NCBI RefSeq assembly: GCF_013391415.1
Contig: NZ_JACAXB010000026.1
Coordinates: 62,001 to 126,000 of the forward strand
DNA: 64,000 nt
Reading direction: 5' to 3'
From: Aquitalea sp. LB_tupeE
GTDB taxonomy: Bacteria; Pseudomonadota; Gammaproteobacteria; Burkholderiales; Chromobacteriaceae
This document shows positions 35,203 to 44,644 of the stretch, piece by piece. The translations under genes and the position numbers were made by a program. Position 1 is the first letter of the stretch. Each line of letters begins with the position of its first letter. Under the pieces are notes generated by a model. The model had not been told where the DNA came from and did not search any database. It worked only from the letters and a program-made list of their open reading frames with translations.

Positions 35203-36522
35203 ATGAACAGCAAGATCCACGACTTTGTTGCCATTGGCATTGGCCCCTTCAACCTGGGTCTGGCCTGCCTGACTCAACCGCTGGACGGGCTGGATGGTGT
35301 GTTTCTCGATCAGGCCGACGGCTTTGACTGGCATCCCGGCATGCTGCTGGAGAACGCCACCCTGCAAACGCCGTTTCTGGCCGACCTGGTGACGCTGGCG
35401 GACCCCACCAGCCGCTTCAGCTTTTTGAACTACCTCAAGCAAAGCGGGCGGATTTACGCGTTTTACATCCGCGAAGACTTTTTCATGCTGCGTCAGGAGT
35501 ACAACCAGTACTGCCAGTGGGTGTGCGCACAGTTGGAGAACCTGCGTTGGCAGCGCCGGGTAGAGCGGGTGGAGTACGACGAAATCAACCACCTCTATCA
35601 GGTGTATTGCCATAACCTGGCCAGCGGCGAAGCCGAGCTATACCGTGGTCGCCATCTGGTATTAGGTACCGGTACCGTGCCGCTGTGGCCGGAGTGCTGC
35701 CAGTCGGTGCAGCAGCAGGCCAGCCACTCCGCCAGCTATCTGGCTGACAAGGCAGCCTTGCAGCGCCAGCCTTCCATCACCATTGTCGGCAGCGGGCAGA
35801 GTGCGGCAGAGATTTATTACGACCTGCTGCAAGACATCGACCGTTACGGCTACCAGCTCAACTGGCTCACCCGCTCGCCGCGTTTCTTCCCGCTGGAATA
35901 CACCAAGCTGACGCTGGAACTGACTTCGCCGGAATATGTGGATTACTTCCACCGGCTGTCGCTGCCGCAGCGCGACCAGTTGTTGCAGCAGCAAAAAGGC
36001 CTGTTCAAAGGCATCAATGCCAGCCTGATCAACGACATTCACGAGCTGCTGTACCGCAAGCACCTGAACGGCACGCCCAACACCCTGCTGCTGGCCAATA
36101 CCGCGCTTACCGCTTGCCGGCATGACAAGGCCAGCGGGCGCTTCGTGCTCAGCTTGCAGCAGCAGGAACAACAGCAGGACTTCCAGCTGGAAACCGCCGC
36201 ACTGGTGTTGGCCACCGGTTATGGCTACCGCCAGCCAGACTTCCTGGCACCCATTGCCGGGCGCATCCAGCGTGATGCCCGTGGCCGCTTTGCCGTGGCG
36301 CGCGATTACAGCATCGATGCCGACCACCGCCTGTTTGTACAAAACGCCGAACTGCACACGCATGGCTTGTCGTCGCCGGACCTTGGCATGGCGTGCTATC
36401 GCAATGCCCGGCTGATCCGCAGCATGACCGGTGTTGCCCACTATCCGGTGGAGCAGCGCATTGCCTTCCAGCAATTCACCGTGCCGCAGTCGCAGCCCGC
36501 GCCGGAGCGCATGAGCGCATGA
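35203..36522 (+). CDS. Siderophore N-hydroxylase (IucD/AlcA/PubA family)
   Basis: The 439-residue flavin monooxygenase hydroxylates the amine of lysine, ornithine or a diamine. It has the FAD site FVAIGIGPFNLGLACL near residue 10, WHPGMLLENATLQTPFLADLVTLADPTSRFSFLNYL, the NADPH site ITIVGSGQSAAEIYYDLL near residue 195, and the C-terminal ATGYGYR and HGLSSPDLGM motifs. Together with an AlcB-like acyltransferase and AlcC-like synthetase, without a pathway decarboxylase gene nearby, it points to a hydroxamate of the putrebactin/alcaligin/bisucaberin type built from a diamine. The exact substrate cannot be read from sequence. Its stop overlaps the next start by four bases. Confidence 0.88.
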   Translation: MNSKIHDFVAIGIGPFNLGLACLTQPLDGLDGVFLDQADGFDWHPGMLLENATLQTPFLADLVTLADPTSRFSFLNYLKQSGRIYAFYIREDFFMLRQEYNQYCQWVCAQLENLRWQRRVERVEYDEINHLYQVYCHNLASGEAELYRGRHLVLGTGTVPLWPECCQSVQQQASHSASYLADKAALQRQPSITIVGSGQSAAEIYYDLLQDIDRYGYQLNWLTRSPRFFPLEYTKLTLELTSPEYVDYFHRLSLPQRDQLLQQQKGLFKGINASLINDIHELLYRKHLNGTPNTLLLANTALTACRHDKASGRFVLSLQQQEQQQDFQLETAALVLATGYGYRQPDFLAPIAGRIQRDARGRFAVARDYSIDADHRLFVQNAELHTHGLSSPDLGMACYRNARLIRSMTGVAHYPVEQRIAFQQFTVPQSQPAPERMSA

Positions 36523-37694
36523 GGCGGGTATTGCTGACCCTGACCAGCCTGGCGGTGGTGGGCGATGCGGTATTGCTGCCGTTTTATCCCCAGTACTTTG
36601 CCAGCCGCTTCGGGGTGAACGATGCCAGCCTGGTGGGCAATTACCTGGCTGCCATGTGTCTGGTGGTGATGCTGGCGCTGCCCGCCTGGGCGGCACTGGC
36701 AAGGCGGGTGGCCTTGCTGCGGCTATTGCCTGTCACCCAACTGGCGGCGGCCTTGCTCTGCCTGTGCAGCGCCTACAGCAACAGCATGGCCGCCTTCTGG
36801 CTGGCATCGCTGGGCATGGTGGCGTGCAAGGCCAGCTATCTGCTGATCTACCCCATGCTGATGAGCCAGACCCCACGGCAACAGCACGGCAGCCTGATCG
36901 GCCTGTTGTCGGTGATTGTTCACTTTGGTGGCATCGCCGGAGCCTTGCTGGGTGGCGCCTTGCTGGGCCTGTTGCCACCGGGGGATATCTTCTTGCTGAT
37001 GGCGCTGGCAGACCTGCTGCAAATGGCTCTGTGCCTGTGGCTGCGCTGGCATCCGCGCGCGTCATCTGCGGTTGTGGAGGCAGAGCAGGAGCAGGCAGCC
37101 AGCCCGCCGGCGGCAGGTGCTGCGCTGTGGCGGCTGGGACTGCTGATGTTGTTGTTCTACTGCAGTGCCTATCTGGTGCGCGGCTTCTTTGCCCTGTACT
37201 GGCAGCAGCAAAGCGGTATCGACAACAGTCTGCTGGCCGCGGCGGTGTTTGCCCTGCCTGCTGCCATGGCCTTGCTGGGTTTGTGGCATGCGCGGCGGCG
37301 TTCGCAGCGTGGCCTGACGGCAACGGCTGGCCTGCGCCACCTGTGGTGGCTGGGGGCGGCCGGTTTGCTGTTGCAGGCCCAGCCCTGGCTGCCACTGCTG
37401 TTGCTGGGGCGCTGCCTGTTTGGCTGGGCGCTGTTCCAGCTGACGGTATGGCTGGATGTGCAATTGTTCCGCCACAGCAGCCCGGCGCACTACGCCCGTG
37501 ACTACAGCCGCATCAGCCTGTGCCAGAACCTGGGCGTGTTGCTGTCTTCTTCCGCCGCCGGTGTGCTGGTGGCGGGCCATGGCTTGCTGGCCCCGTTTGT
37601 GGCCGCAGCGCTGGGGCTGCTGCTGTGCTGGCTGTTATCCCCTGTATTGCTGCGGGAACCTGCCCCGGCACTTTCCCAAGGAGTTTGCCCATGA
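36519..37694 (+). CDS. MFS transporter of the siderophore operon
   Basis: The 391-residue protein has about twelve membrane segments, beginning VLLTLTSLAVVGDAVLLPFYPQYFASRFGV. It lies in ATGA overlap with both the hydroxylase and the acyltransferase genes, so it belongs to the operon. MFS proteins in such positions (for example AlcS- or IucX-type) export the apo-siderophore; direction is inferred. The motif-A region between helices 2 and 3 is poorly conserved (ALARRVALLRLLP). Confidence 0.82.
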   Translation: MRRVLLTLTSLAVVGDAVLLPFYPQYFASRFGVNDASLVGNYLAAMCLVVMLALPAWAALARRVALLRLLPVTQLAAALLCLCSAYSNSMAAFWLASLGMVACKASYLLIYPMLMSQTPRQQHGSLIGLLSVIVHFGGIAGALLGGALLGLLPPGDIFLLMALADLLQMALCLWLRWHPRASSAVVEAEQEQAASPPAAGAALWRLGLLMLLFYCSAYLVRGFFALYWQQQSGIDNSLLAAAVFALPAAMALLGLWHARRRSQRGLTATAGLRHLWWLGAAGLLLQAQPWLPLLLLGRCLFGWALFQLTVWLDVQLFRHSSPAHYARDYSRISLCQNLGVLLSSSAAGVLVAGHGLLAPFVAAALGLLLCWLLSPVLLREPAPALSQGVCP

Positions 37695-38287
37695 CGGCGC
37701 GTTTACCTTTGTTCACCCGTCAGGTGGAGGGTTTTGGCTACTTTCGTCTGCATGGCTTGCGCATTCCCGAGGACATCCCCTTGCTGCATGACTGGGTGCA
37801 GCGTGATTACGCCCGCTACTGGGGCATGCAGGGGCATGAGCTGGCAGCAGTCACTGCCGCCTATGCCAGCTTGCAGGCCAGCGGCCATGCCCAGGCCTGG
37901 CTGGCCTGGCTGGACGATGCACCGGCTTTCCTGATGGAGCGCTACGACCCGGCCCATGACGAGCTGGGCCGCCATTACCCGGTACAGCCCGGCGATATCG
38001 GCATGCATTTGCTGCTGGCCCCGCCAGAGCAGCCGCGCAGCGGTTTTAGCCGGGTGGTGATGGATACGGTGCTGGCCGCCTTGTTTGCCGAGTCATCCGT
38101 CCGCCGCGTGGTGGTGGAGCCGGATGTGCGCAACGACAAGATCCACCAGCTCAACCGCTATGCCGGCTTTGTCTATCAAGGCGAAATCGCACTGCCGCAC
38201 AAGCGTGCCGCGCTGGCTTTCTGCACGCGGGCGCAGTTCGACGCCCATCTGCAAGCCATCAGCGGCCAGGCCGCGTGTGCACTCTGA
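37691..38287 (+). CDS. GNAT-type siderophore N-acyltransferase (IucB/AlcB/RhbD family)
   Basis: The 198-residue protein matches the siderophore acyltransferase branch of GNAT: FGYFRLHGLRIPEDIPLLHDWVQRDYARYWGMQG at the start, PGDIGMHLLLAPPEQPRSGFSRVVMDTVLAALF in the middle, and VVVEPDVRNDKIHQLNRYAGFVYQGEIALPHKRAAL at the end. It would transfer an acetyl or succinyl group to the hydroxylamine made by the preceding enzyme. The gene starts in ATGA overlap with the MFS gene and is followed 61 bases later by the synthetase. Confidence 0.88.
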   Translation: MTARLPLFTRQVEGFGYFRLHGLRIPEDIPLLHDWVQRDYARYWGMQGHELAAVTAAYASLQASGHAQAWLAWLDDAPAFLMERYDPAHDELGRHYPVQPGDIGMHLLLAPPEQPRSGFSRVVMDTVLAALFAESSVRRVVVEPDVRNDKIHQLNRYAGFVYQGEIALPHKRAALAFCTRAQFDAHLQAISGQAACAL

Positions 38288-38348
38288 CAACATTTACCCT
38301 GCCAGGGCAGCCGCTGTCAGGCGGCCAGGTCCTGGTGCAAGGAACACC

Positions 38349-40172
38349 ATGCAAAACGTCAATCATCAACATCCGCAACAACTGGTTTCCCATCTGCAGC
38401 CGGCCATCTGGGCCAAGGTCAACCGCCTGCTGCTGCGCAAGGCCATTGCCGAGTTCTCCCACGAACTGTTGCTGACGCCGGAATTGCAGCAACAAGAGGA
38501 TGGCTGGGGTGAATACCGCCTGCCCATTCCGGATGGCAGCGGCGCATACACCTTCCGTGCCCGGTTACTGGCACTGGAGCACTGGCTGATCGATCCGGCA
38601 TCCATCCAGCGTACTGTTAAGGGTGCCGCCGCCGAGCTGGACGCGCTGGCCTTCATCATCGAATTCAAAACACCGCTGGGCATAGGCGACGACATGATGC
38701 CGGTGTACCTGGAGGAAATCAGCAGCACCTTGTATGGCAGTGCCTACAAGCATGCCCGTGGCGGGCTGAGTGCCGAGGAACTGACCCGGGCGGATTTCCA
38801 GTCGGTGGAAACCTCGATGATGGAAGGGCATCCGGGCTTTGTCGCCAATAACGGCCGTATCGGCTTTGATGCGGTGGATTACCTGCGCCATGCGCCGGAA
38901 GCCGCAGCGCCGCAGCGGCTGATCTGGCTGGCGGTGCACAAGGCGCGGGCCACCTTCTCGTGCGCGGCCGATCTGGATTACCAGCGCCTGTTGCAAGAAG
39001 AACTGGGCAGCGAGGCGCTGGCCGGTTTTGCCCGCCAGCTGGCCGCGCAGCAACTGGATATGGACGACTACCTGCTGATGCCGGCCCACCCGTGGCAGTG
39101 GTTCAACAAGCTGGCCATTTCCTTTGCGCCGGAAGTGGCACAGCGCCATATCGTCTGCCTGGGGTATGGCGAGGATGCCTATCTGGCGCAGCAGTCCATC
39201 CGCACCTTTTATAACATCAGCCAGCCGCAGCGCCGCTATGTGAAAACCGCGCTGTCTATTCTCAATATGGGCTTCATGCGCGGGCTGTCGCCGTATTACA
39301 TGCTGGCCACTCCGGCCATCAACGACTGGATCCGCCAGCTGGTGGACAGTGATGCCTACTTGCGCCAGCAAGGCTTTGCCATTTTGCGCGAAGTGGCTTC
39401 CATCGGTTTTCGCAATCCCTATTTCGACAGCGGCATCAGCAAGGACTCGCCGTACAAGAAGATGTTGTCGGCGCTGTGGCGTGAAAGCCCGGCGTCCTTG
39501 CTGGCACCGGGCAAGCGGCTGATGACCATGGCCGCGCTGCTGCATATCGATGCGGCGGGGGAGTCCTTGCTGGCCGCGCTGATCAAGAGTTCCGGTCTGG
39601 ATGCGCGCAGCTGGGTGGCGCGCTATCTGCAAGCCTATCTGGCACCGCTGCTGCATTGCTTCTATGCCCACGAGCTGGTGTTCATGCCGCATGGGGAAAA
39701 CCTCATCCTGCAGCTGGACAACAATATTCCGCAGCGCGCCATCATGAAGGACATTGCCGAGGAGGCCGCCATCCTCAACCCGGACGCCGCCTTGCCACCG
39801 GCAGTGGCACGGCTGGCGGTGAAGGTGCCGGAACACATGAAACTGCTGGCCTTGTTCACCGACGTGTTCGACGGCTTCTTCCGCTATCTGTCCGCCATTC
39901 TGGATGAGCATTGCGGCCTGCCCGAACAAGCGTTCTGGCAGGAAGTTGGCCAGTGCGTGCGTACTTACCAGGCGCAATTCCCGCAGTTGGCCGAGCGTTT
40001 TGCCCGCTACGACCTGTTCATGCCGGAGTTTGACCGCTCATGCCTCAACCGGCTGCAACTGGGCAATAACCAGCAAATGCTGGACCTGGCCAACCCGGCG
40101 GGCAACCTCAAGTTTGCCGGCACCTTGCGCAATCCGCTGGGCAATCATGCGGCGAATCATGTGGCCGACTGA
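38349..40172 (+). CDS. NRPS-independent siderophore synthetase (IucA/IucC family, AlcC/PubC/RhbC-like)
   Basis: The 607-residue enzyme adenylates a carboxylate and joins it to an amine to build the hydroxamate siderophore. Family landmarks are SSTLYGSAYKHARGG near residue 130, MEGHPGFVANNGRIGFDAVDY, LLMPAHPWQWFNKL near residue 247, SIRTFYNISQPQRRYVKTALSILNMGFMRGLSPYYM, and HCFYAHELVFMPHGENLILQLDNNIPQRAIMKDI near residue 440. A C-terminal FhuF-like domain is absent; that function is encoded by the next gene. With a single synthetase gene the product is likely a macrocyclic or dimeric hydroxamate, as for alcaligin and putrebactin; this is family-based inference. Confidence 0.93.
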   Translation: MQNVNHQHPQQLVSHLQPAIWAKVNRLLLRKAIAEFSHELLLTPELQQQEDGWGEYRLPIPDGSGAYTFRARLLALEHWLIDPASIQRTVKGAAAELDALAFIIEFKTPLGIGDDMMPVYLEEISSTLYGSAYKHARGGLSAEELTRADFQSVETSMMEGHPGFVANNGRIGFDAVDYLRHAPEAAAPQRLIWLAVHKARATFSCAADLDYQRLLQEELGSEALAGFARQLAAQQLDMDDYLLMPAHPWQWFNKLAISFAPEVAQRHIVCLGYGEDAYLAQQSIRTFYNISQPQRRYVKTALSILNMGFMRGLSPYYMLATPAINDWIRQLVDSDAYLRQQGFAILREVASIGFRNPYFDSGISKDSPYKKMLSALWRESPASLLAPGKRLMTMAALLHIDAAGESLLAALIKSSGLDARSWVARYLQAYLAPLLHCFYAHELVFMPHGENLILQLDNNIPQRAIMKDIAEEAAILNPDAALPPAVARLAVKVPEHMKLLALFTDVFDGFFRYLSAILDEHCGLPEQAFWQEVGQCVRTYQAQFPQLAERFARYDLFMPEFDRSCLNRLQLGNNQQMLDLANPAGNLKFAGTLRNPLGNHAANHVAD

Positions 40173-40944
40173 TTGCGCCGCAGGCAGCACTCTGCCACTG
40201 GGTAGTTTGCTGCCGCTGCTGGCCCGGGCGCTGCCCGGGCTGGAGGGCCGGGTGGGGCTGCCCGCGCAAGATGAATTTGCCATTGGCAGCGCCAGTGCGG
40301 CCATCGGCCAACTGCTGCAGCACCTGTGCCAGCAGCATCCGGAAGCGGGCCCGCATTACTGGGGCTGCCGCAGCTGGAGCCTGCTGCTGTGGCAGCCTGC
40401 CTACGCCACGGTGCTGGCGGTGGAGCTGGCGGCAGTGCTGCCGGACTTCACTGCCATGCAGCAGCGCTTGTTGCCCGGCATGGTGGCCGGTTTCAGCCTG
40501 CCAGACCAAGTGCTGCAGCCTGCTGCTGTCGCCAGCCTGCGCCAGCAGGCCGCGTGGCAACTCACGGAAATTGCCGACTGCCTGCATGCCCAGCTGTATG
40601 CCCAGCAGCCATTGCACCCCAAGCTGGCAGGCCGCTTATTGGCCGATTGTGTGGCCGCCGCCTTGCTGCGGGTGCAGCAGCAGCGCCCGGCGCTGGATAA
40701 CGCCACGGTGACCGACTGGTGTGCACAGTGGCTGGATGCAATGCAACTGCCAGAGGCCAGCGGGCTGTGGCCGGTGGCGCTGGAGCAGGGCGGCGAGCGG
40801 CTGGCACTGGAGCGGCGTGCCTGCTGTCAGCATTTTCGCCGCTGTGACGGGACACTGTGCAGTACGTGTCCGAAATTGAAACCGGCAGCGCGCATTGCGC
40901 TGCTCAAACAGGAGTGGGCACAACAAGATGTTGAGCTTGCATGA
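40147..40944 (+). CDS. FhuF-like siderophore-iron reductase
   Basis: The 265-residue protein ends in the FhuF-type [2Fe-2S] motif ACCQHFRRCDGTLCSTCP near residue 240, where two adjacent Cys and two later Cys bind the cluster. Such proteins reduce the ferric siderophore in the cytoplasm to release iron. The start is uncertain: ATG codons occur at 40147 and 40159, both inside the end of the synthetase gene. It overlaps the ABC ATPase gene by 17 bases. The rest of the protein is weakly conserved, as is usual for this family. Confidence 0.82.
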   Translation: MRRIMWPTDCAAGSTLPLGSLLPLLARALPGLEGRVGLPAQDEFAIGSASAAIGQLLQHLCQQHPEAGPHYWGCRSWSLLLWQPAYATVLAVELAAVLPDFTAMQQRLLPGMVAGFSLPDQVLQPAAVASLRQQAAWQLTEIADCLHAQLYAQQPLHPKLAGRLLADCVAAALLRVQQQRPALDNATVTDWCAQWLDAMQLPEASGLWPVALEQGGERLALERRACCQHFRRCDGTLCSTCPKLKPAARIALLKQEWAQQDVELA

Positions 40945-41695
40945 TATCCAGGTGCAGCGTCAGGGACGTCGCCTGTTAGACATACCGGCCTTGCAGCTGG
41001 ACGGGACGGCCTTCACCGTCATTCTGGGGCATAACGGCTCCGGCAAATCCACCTTGATGAATGTACTGGCCCGCCAGCTACAGCCGGATCAGGGACAGGT
41101 ATTGCTGAATGGCGTGCCCAACGCCCGGCTGTCTGCCCGCCAGTTTGCCCGTCAGGTGGCGTATTTGCCGCAGCGCCTGCCGGACGCCGCCGGGCTGACG
41201 GTGGCGGAACTGGTGGCGCTGGGACGTTATCCCTGGTGCGGGCTGTTTGGCCGCTGGCGCGAGCAGGATAGTGCCGTGGTGGCACAGGCCATGGCCGATG
41301 CCGATGTCAGCCAGTATGCCGCGCGGGCGGCGGACAGCCTGTCCGGCGGCGAGCGCCAGCGGGCCTGGATTGCCATGTTGCTGGCCCAGCAATCGCCGTT
41401 GCTGCTGCTGGATGAGCCCACCTCGGCGCTGGATCTGGCCCATCAATACGAAATGATGGGCCTGTTGCGCCGCCTGAACCGGCAGACCGGACGTGGTGTG
41501 GTGGTGGTGCTGCATGATCTGAACCTGGCCGCCCGCTTTGCCGACCGCATCATCGCCTTGCAGCGCGGGGCCTTGTACTTTGACGGCAGCCCGCTGGAAT
41601 TATTGCATTCGCCGCGGCTGTCCGGCCTGTACGGCATAGAAATCCGCCTGCTGGAGCAGGCCGGGCAAGCCTGTCCGGTGGCGGTGGTGGCCTGA
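40928..41695 (+). CDS. Ferric siderophore ABC transporter ATP-binding protein (FhuC/FecE family)
   Basis: The 255-residue ATPase has Walker A GHNGSGKST near residue 35, the signature SLSGGERQRAWIAMLLAQ, Walker B LLLLDEPTSALDL, and the switch His in VVVLHDLNLAARF. The helical part with TVAELVALGRYPW is typical of iron-siderophore importers. It pairs with the downstream FhuB-type permease and the binding protein. It is translationally coupled to the FhuF-like gene. Confidence 0.94.
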   Translation: MLSLHDIQVQRQGRRLLDIPALQLDGTAFTVILGHNGSGKSTLMNVLARQLQPDQGQVLLNGVPNARLSARQFARQVAYLPQRLPDAAGLTVAELVALGRYPWCGLFGRWREQDSAVVAQAMADADVSQYAARAADSLSGGERQRAWIAMLLAQQSPLLLLDEPTSALDLAHQYEMMGLLRRLNRQTGRGVVVVLHDLNLAARFADRIIALQRGALYFDGSPLELLHSPRLSGLYGIEIRLLEQAGQACPVAVVA

Positions 41696-41696
41696 T

Positions 41697-43697
41697 ATGG
41701 AGCATGTGATTGCCAAGCCTGGCCTGTACGGCCGACTGCCTGGGGCGCTGTACTGGGCATTAGCTGGCCTGATGGTATTGGCGGGCCTGCACCTGTGGCT
41801 TAACGGTGGCATGCCGCCTGCCGGACCGTGGTGGCAACAGCAGGACATTGCCAGCCTGCAGTTTTATTACGCCAGCCTGCCACGCATGGTGATGGCCTTG
41901 CTGGCCGGCGCCGCGCTGGGCCTGTCCGGCAGCGTGCTGCAACAACTCAGCGGCAATCGGCTGGTGTCGCCCATGACGCTGGGCATTTCTTCGGGTGCCT
42001 GGCTGGGTGTGGTGCTGGCTGCCGTGGTGCTGCCGGACAATCCCTCCTTGAGCAGCGGCTGGCCGGCCTTGCTGGGTGCCATGCTGGCCTTGGGGCTGGT
42101 TTTGCTGTTGGCCGGTCCGCGCGGGCTGAACGGCTTGCCGCTGGTGCTGGCCGGCATGGCGGTGAATCTGCTGCTGGGCGGCATGGCCACCATGCTGGTG
42201 TTATTGCACGACCAGTACGCCAGCAATCTGTTTGTCTGGGGTGCCGGCGATCTGGTGCAAATAGACTGGCAATGGGCGCAGTGGTTGTGGCCACGCCTGC
42301 TGCCTGTCGTGTTGTTGCTGTGGCTGGCACCCCGGCCATTGGCCATGCTGTCGCTGGGTGTGGCGGCCGCGCGCGGCCGCGGGCTGGCACTGGGCACCAT
42401 TCTGCTGTTGTTGCTGGCGGCACTGTGGCTGAGCGCGGTGACGGTGACGGCGGTGGGGCTGATCGGTTTCATCGGCCTGCTGGCCCCCAATCTGGCCCGG
42501 TTGCTGGGTGCGCGCCGTCCGCTGGCGCAACTGGCCTGCAGTGCGTTCCTGGGCGCGGCTTGTTTGCTGGGCAGCGATTGTCTGGCACTGGCCATCGGCC
42601 GCTGGACGGGCAGCAGCCTGCCCAGCGGCGCGGTGACGGCCTTGCTGGGCGGGCCGCTGCTGCTGTGGCTGGTACGGCGCAGCATGAACGCGGCGCAGCA
42701 CACGGCGATGTTGCAGATACCGGGCAGTCAGCGTCAGTGGCGCAAGCGCAACTACCTGCTGCTGCTGGGGACATTGCTGGGCTTGTGCTGGCTGAGTATC
42801 GCGCTGGCCCCCGGCCCCGATGGCTGGCAATGGCAGTGGCCGGATGCCTTGCTATGGTCGTTGCGCTGGCCGCGCAGCCTGGTGGCCCTGAGCGCCGGGG
42901 CGGGCCTGGCGCTGGCTGGCGTGCTATTGCAGCGGCTGCTGCGTAATCCGCTGGCCAGCCCCGATCTGCTCGGCCTGTCGGCGGGCTCCACCTTGTGCAT
43001 GCTGCTGGTGGCCGCTTGCCTGGGGCGGTCCTTGCTGCAGGACGGCATCCTGTTTGCCTTGCTGGGGGCCTTGCTGGTGCTGGTTGCTTTGCTTGGGCTG
43101 GGCCGTCGCCACCAGTATGCGCCGGGCATGATGGCGCTCAGCGGCATTGCCTTGGCAGCCATGCTGGACGCCATGTTGCAAACGGTACTGGCCAAGGGCA
43201 CGCCGGACAGCCTGGCGGTATTGGCATGGTTGTCCGGTTCCAGTTACCGGGTAACGCCGGCGCAGGCCTTGTCGCTCGGCCTAGCCATGCTGTTGCTGGC
43301 CGTGCTGGCCCTGGCCTGCCAGCGCGTGCTGACTCTGCTTGGTCTGGGCGATGGCCTGGCACAGGGGCGTGGCCTGCATCTGGCTGCCGCGCGTCTGGGC
43401 CTGCTGCTGCTGGTGGCCTTGCTGACTGCTGCGGTGACCGCGGTACTGGGGCCGGTGGCGTTTTTAGGCCTGCTGGCACCCCATATGGCCAGCATGCTGG
43501 GCGCGCGGCAGGCAGCAAGACAGCTGCTGGTGGCCGCCTTGCTGGGCGCCGCTTTGCTGCTGCTGGCCGACTGGCTGGGACGGGTGCTGATTTATCCGCG
43601 TCAACTGCCGCTGGGCATGCTGGCATCGGTGTTGTGCGGTTGTTATTTCCTGTTGTTGCTGGGGTGGCAACGCCTGCGGCGTGGAGGTGGGCAATGA
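41697..43697 (+). CDS. Double-length FecCD permease (FhuB type)
   Basis: The 666-residue protein contains two FecCD permease halves in tandem (about residues 10-335 and 345-660), as in FhuB. Each half has the RLPRMVMALLAGAALGLSGSVLQQLSGN- or WPRSLVALSAGAGLALAGVLLQRLLRNPLASPDLLG-type segment, and a later G-FIGLLAPNLARLLG or AFLGLLAPHMASMLG loop that contacts the ATPase. It has about twenty membrane helices. One base separates it from the ATPase gene and it overlaps the binding-protein gene by four bases. Confidence 0.94.
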   Translation: MEHVIAKPGLYGRLPGALYWALAGLMVLAGLHLWLNGGMPPAGPWWQQQDIASLQFYYASLPRMVMALLAGAALGLSGSVLQQLSGNRLVSPMTLGISSGAWLGVVLAAVVLPDNPSLSSGWPALLGAMLALGLVLLLAGPRGLNGLPLVLAGMAVNLLLGGMATMLVLLHDQYASNLFVWGAGDLVQIDWQWAQWLWPRLLPVVLLLWLAPRPLAMLSLGVAAARGRGLALGTILLLLLAALWLSAVTVTAVGLIGFIGLLAPNLARLLGARRPLAQLACSAFLGAACLLGSDCLALAIGRWTGSSLPSGAVTALLGGPLLLWLVRRSMNAAQHTAMLQIPGSQRQWRKRNYLLLLGTLLGLCWLSIALAPGPDGWQWQWPDALLWSLRWPRSLVALSAGAGLALAGVLLQRLLRNPLASPDLLGLSAGSTLCMLLVAACLGRSLLQDGILFALLGALLVLVALLGLGRRHQYAPGMMALSGIALAAMLDAMLQTVLAKGTPDSLAVLAWLSGSSYRVTPAQALSLGLAMLLLAVLALACQRVLTLLGLGDGLAQGRGLHLAAARLGLLLLVALLTAAVTAVLGPVAFLGLLAPHMASMLGARQAARQLLVAALLGAALLLLADWLGRVLIYPRQLPLGMLASVLCGCYFLLLLGWQRLRRGGGQ

Positions 43698-44644
43698 GGC
43701 GTGGCTGGTATTGTGTGCTGTTGTGGTGGGTGCTGGCCTGCCAGGCCATTGCCGGTGGTGTGGATGAACTGAGGGCGGCACCGGCCATGCCGACAGCCAA
43801 GCGTATTGTGGCGCTCAGCTGGGAGGCGGCGGAAAACCTGCTGGAGCTGGGCATCACCCCGCTGGCGGTGGCGGATGCCGACGATTACCGGCGCTGGGTG
43901 GCGCAGCCATTGCTCCCCGCCGGAGCGCTGTCGGCGGGCAGCCGGCTGGAGCCGAATCTGGAATTGCTGGCCAGCCTGAAGCCCGATCTTATCCTGAGCA
44001 GTCCGGTGCTGGATGCCTTGCGCCCGCGACTGCAAGCCATTGCGCCGGTGCTGAGCATCGATGCTTTCCGCCCGAACGAGGACCATGCCCAGGCAGCCGA
44101 AGCCATTTTCCGGCAACTGGGCCGGGTGCTGGGCCGCCAGCCGCAGGCTGACGCCAGGTTGCACCAGCTGGCACTGGGCTTTGCGCAATTACGTCAGCAA
44201 TTGCAGGCGCATGGTGCCCGGCGTTTGCCACGGGTGCAGGTCATTCGTTTTGCCAATGCCTCCAATGTGTATGTGTATGGCAGCAATGCCATGCCGGTGC
44301 TGGCCTTGCGCCGGCTGGGCCTGAACACTACCGGCACGGCGGCGGCTTCGGTATGGGGAATCAACCAGCAGCGGGTGGTGGACCTGGTGGCCTGGCGCGA
44401 TGATGTTGTGCTGTATCAAGAACCATTTGCCGAAGCCGGGCGGCTGTTTGTCAGCCCGCTGTGGCAGGGCATGCCTTTTGTCCGGCAGCAGCGGCTGGCT
44501 GCGGTAGCCCCGGCCTGGAGTTATGGCGGGGTGGGCTCCTTGTATTACCTGGCCCAGCGCATGACGGCAGCCTTGTTACGCTTGCCGCTACTGGCTGACC
44601 AGCCGGTGGCAGCAAACCGGGCTAGCCGCCGGTCATCGACATGA
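43694..44644 (+). CDS. Periplasmic ferric siderophore-binding protein (FhuD type)
   Basis: The 316-residue protein has a signal peptide (MRRGWYCVLLWWVLACQAIA), then the class III binding-protein pattern: KRIVALSWEAAENLLELGITPLAVAD, NLELLASLKPDLIL near residue 95, APVLSID, and a C-terminal lobe with SVWGINQQRVVDL. It captures the ferric hydroxamate in the periplasm for the adjacent importer. Its 3' end overlaps the convergent moaA gene by 23 bases, so the two transcripts have complementary ends. Confidence 0.9.
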   Translation: MRRGWYCVLLWWVLACQAIAGGVDELRAAPAMPTAKRIVALSWEAAENLLELGITPLAVADADDYRRWVAQPLLPAGALSAGSRLEPNLELLASLKPDLILSSPVLDALRPRLQAIAPVLSIDAFRPNEDHAQAAEAIFRQLGRVLGRQPQADARLHQLALGFAQLRQQLQAHGARRLPRVQVIRFANASNVYVYGSNAMPVLALRRLGLNTTGTAAASVWGINQQRVVDLVAWRDDVVLYQEPFAEAGRLFVSPLWQGMPFVRQQRLAAVAPAWSYGGVGSLYYLAQRMTAALLRLPLLADQPVAANRASRRSST

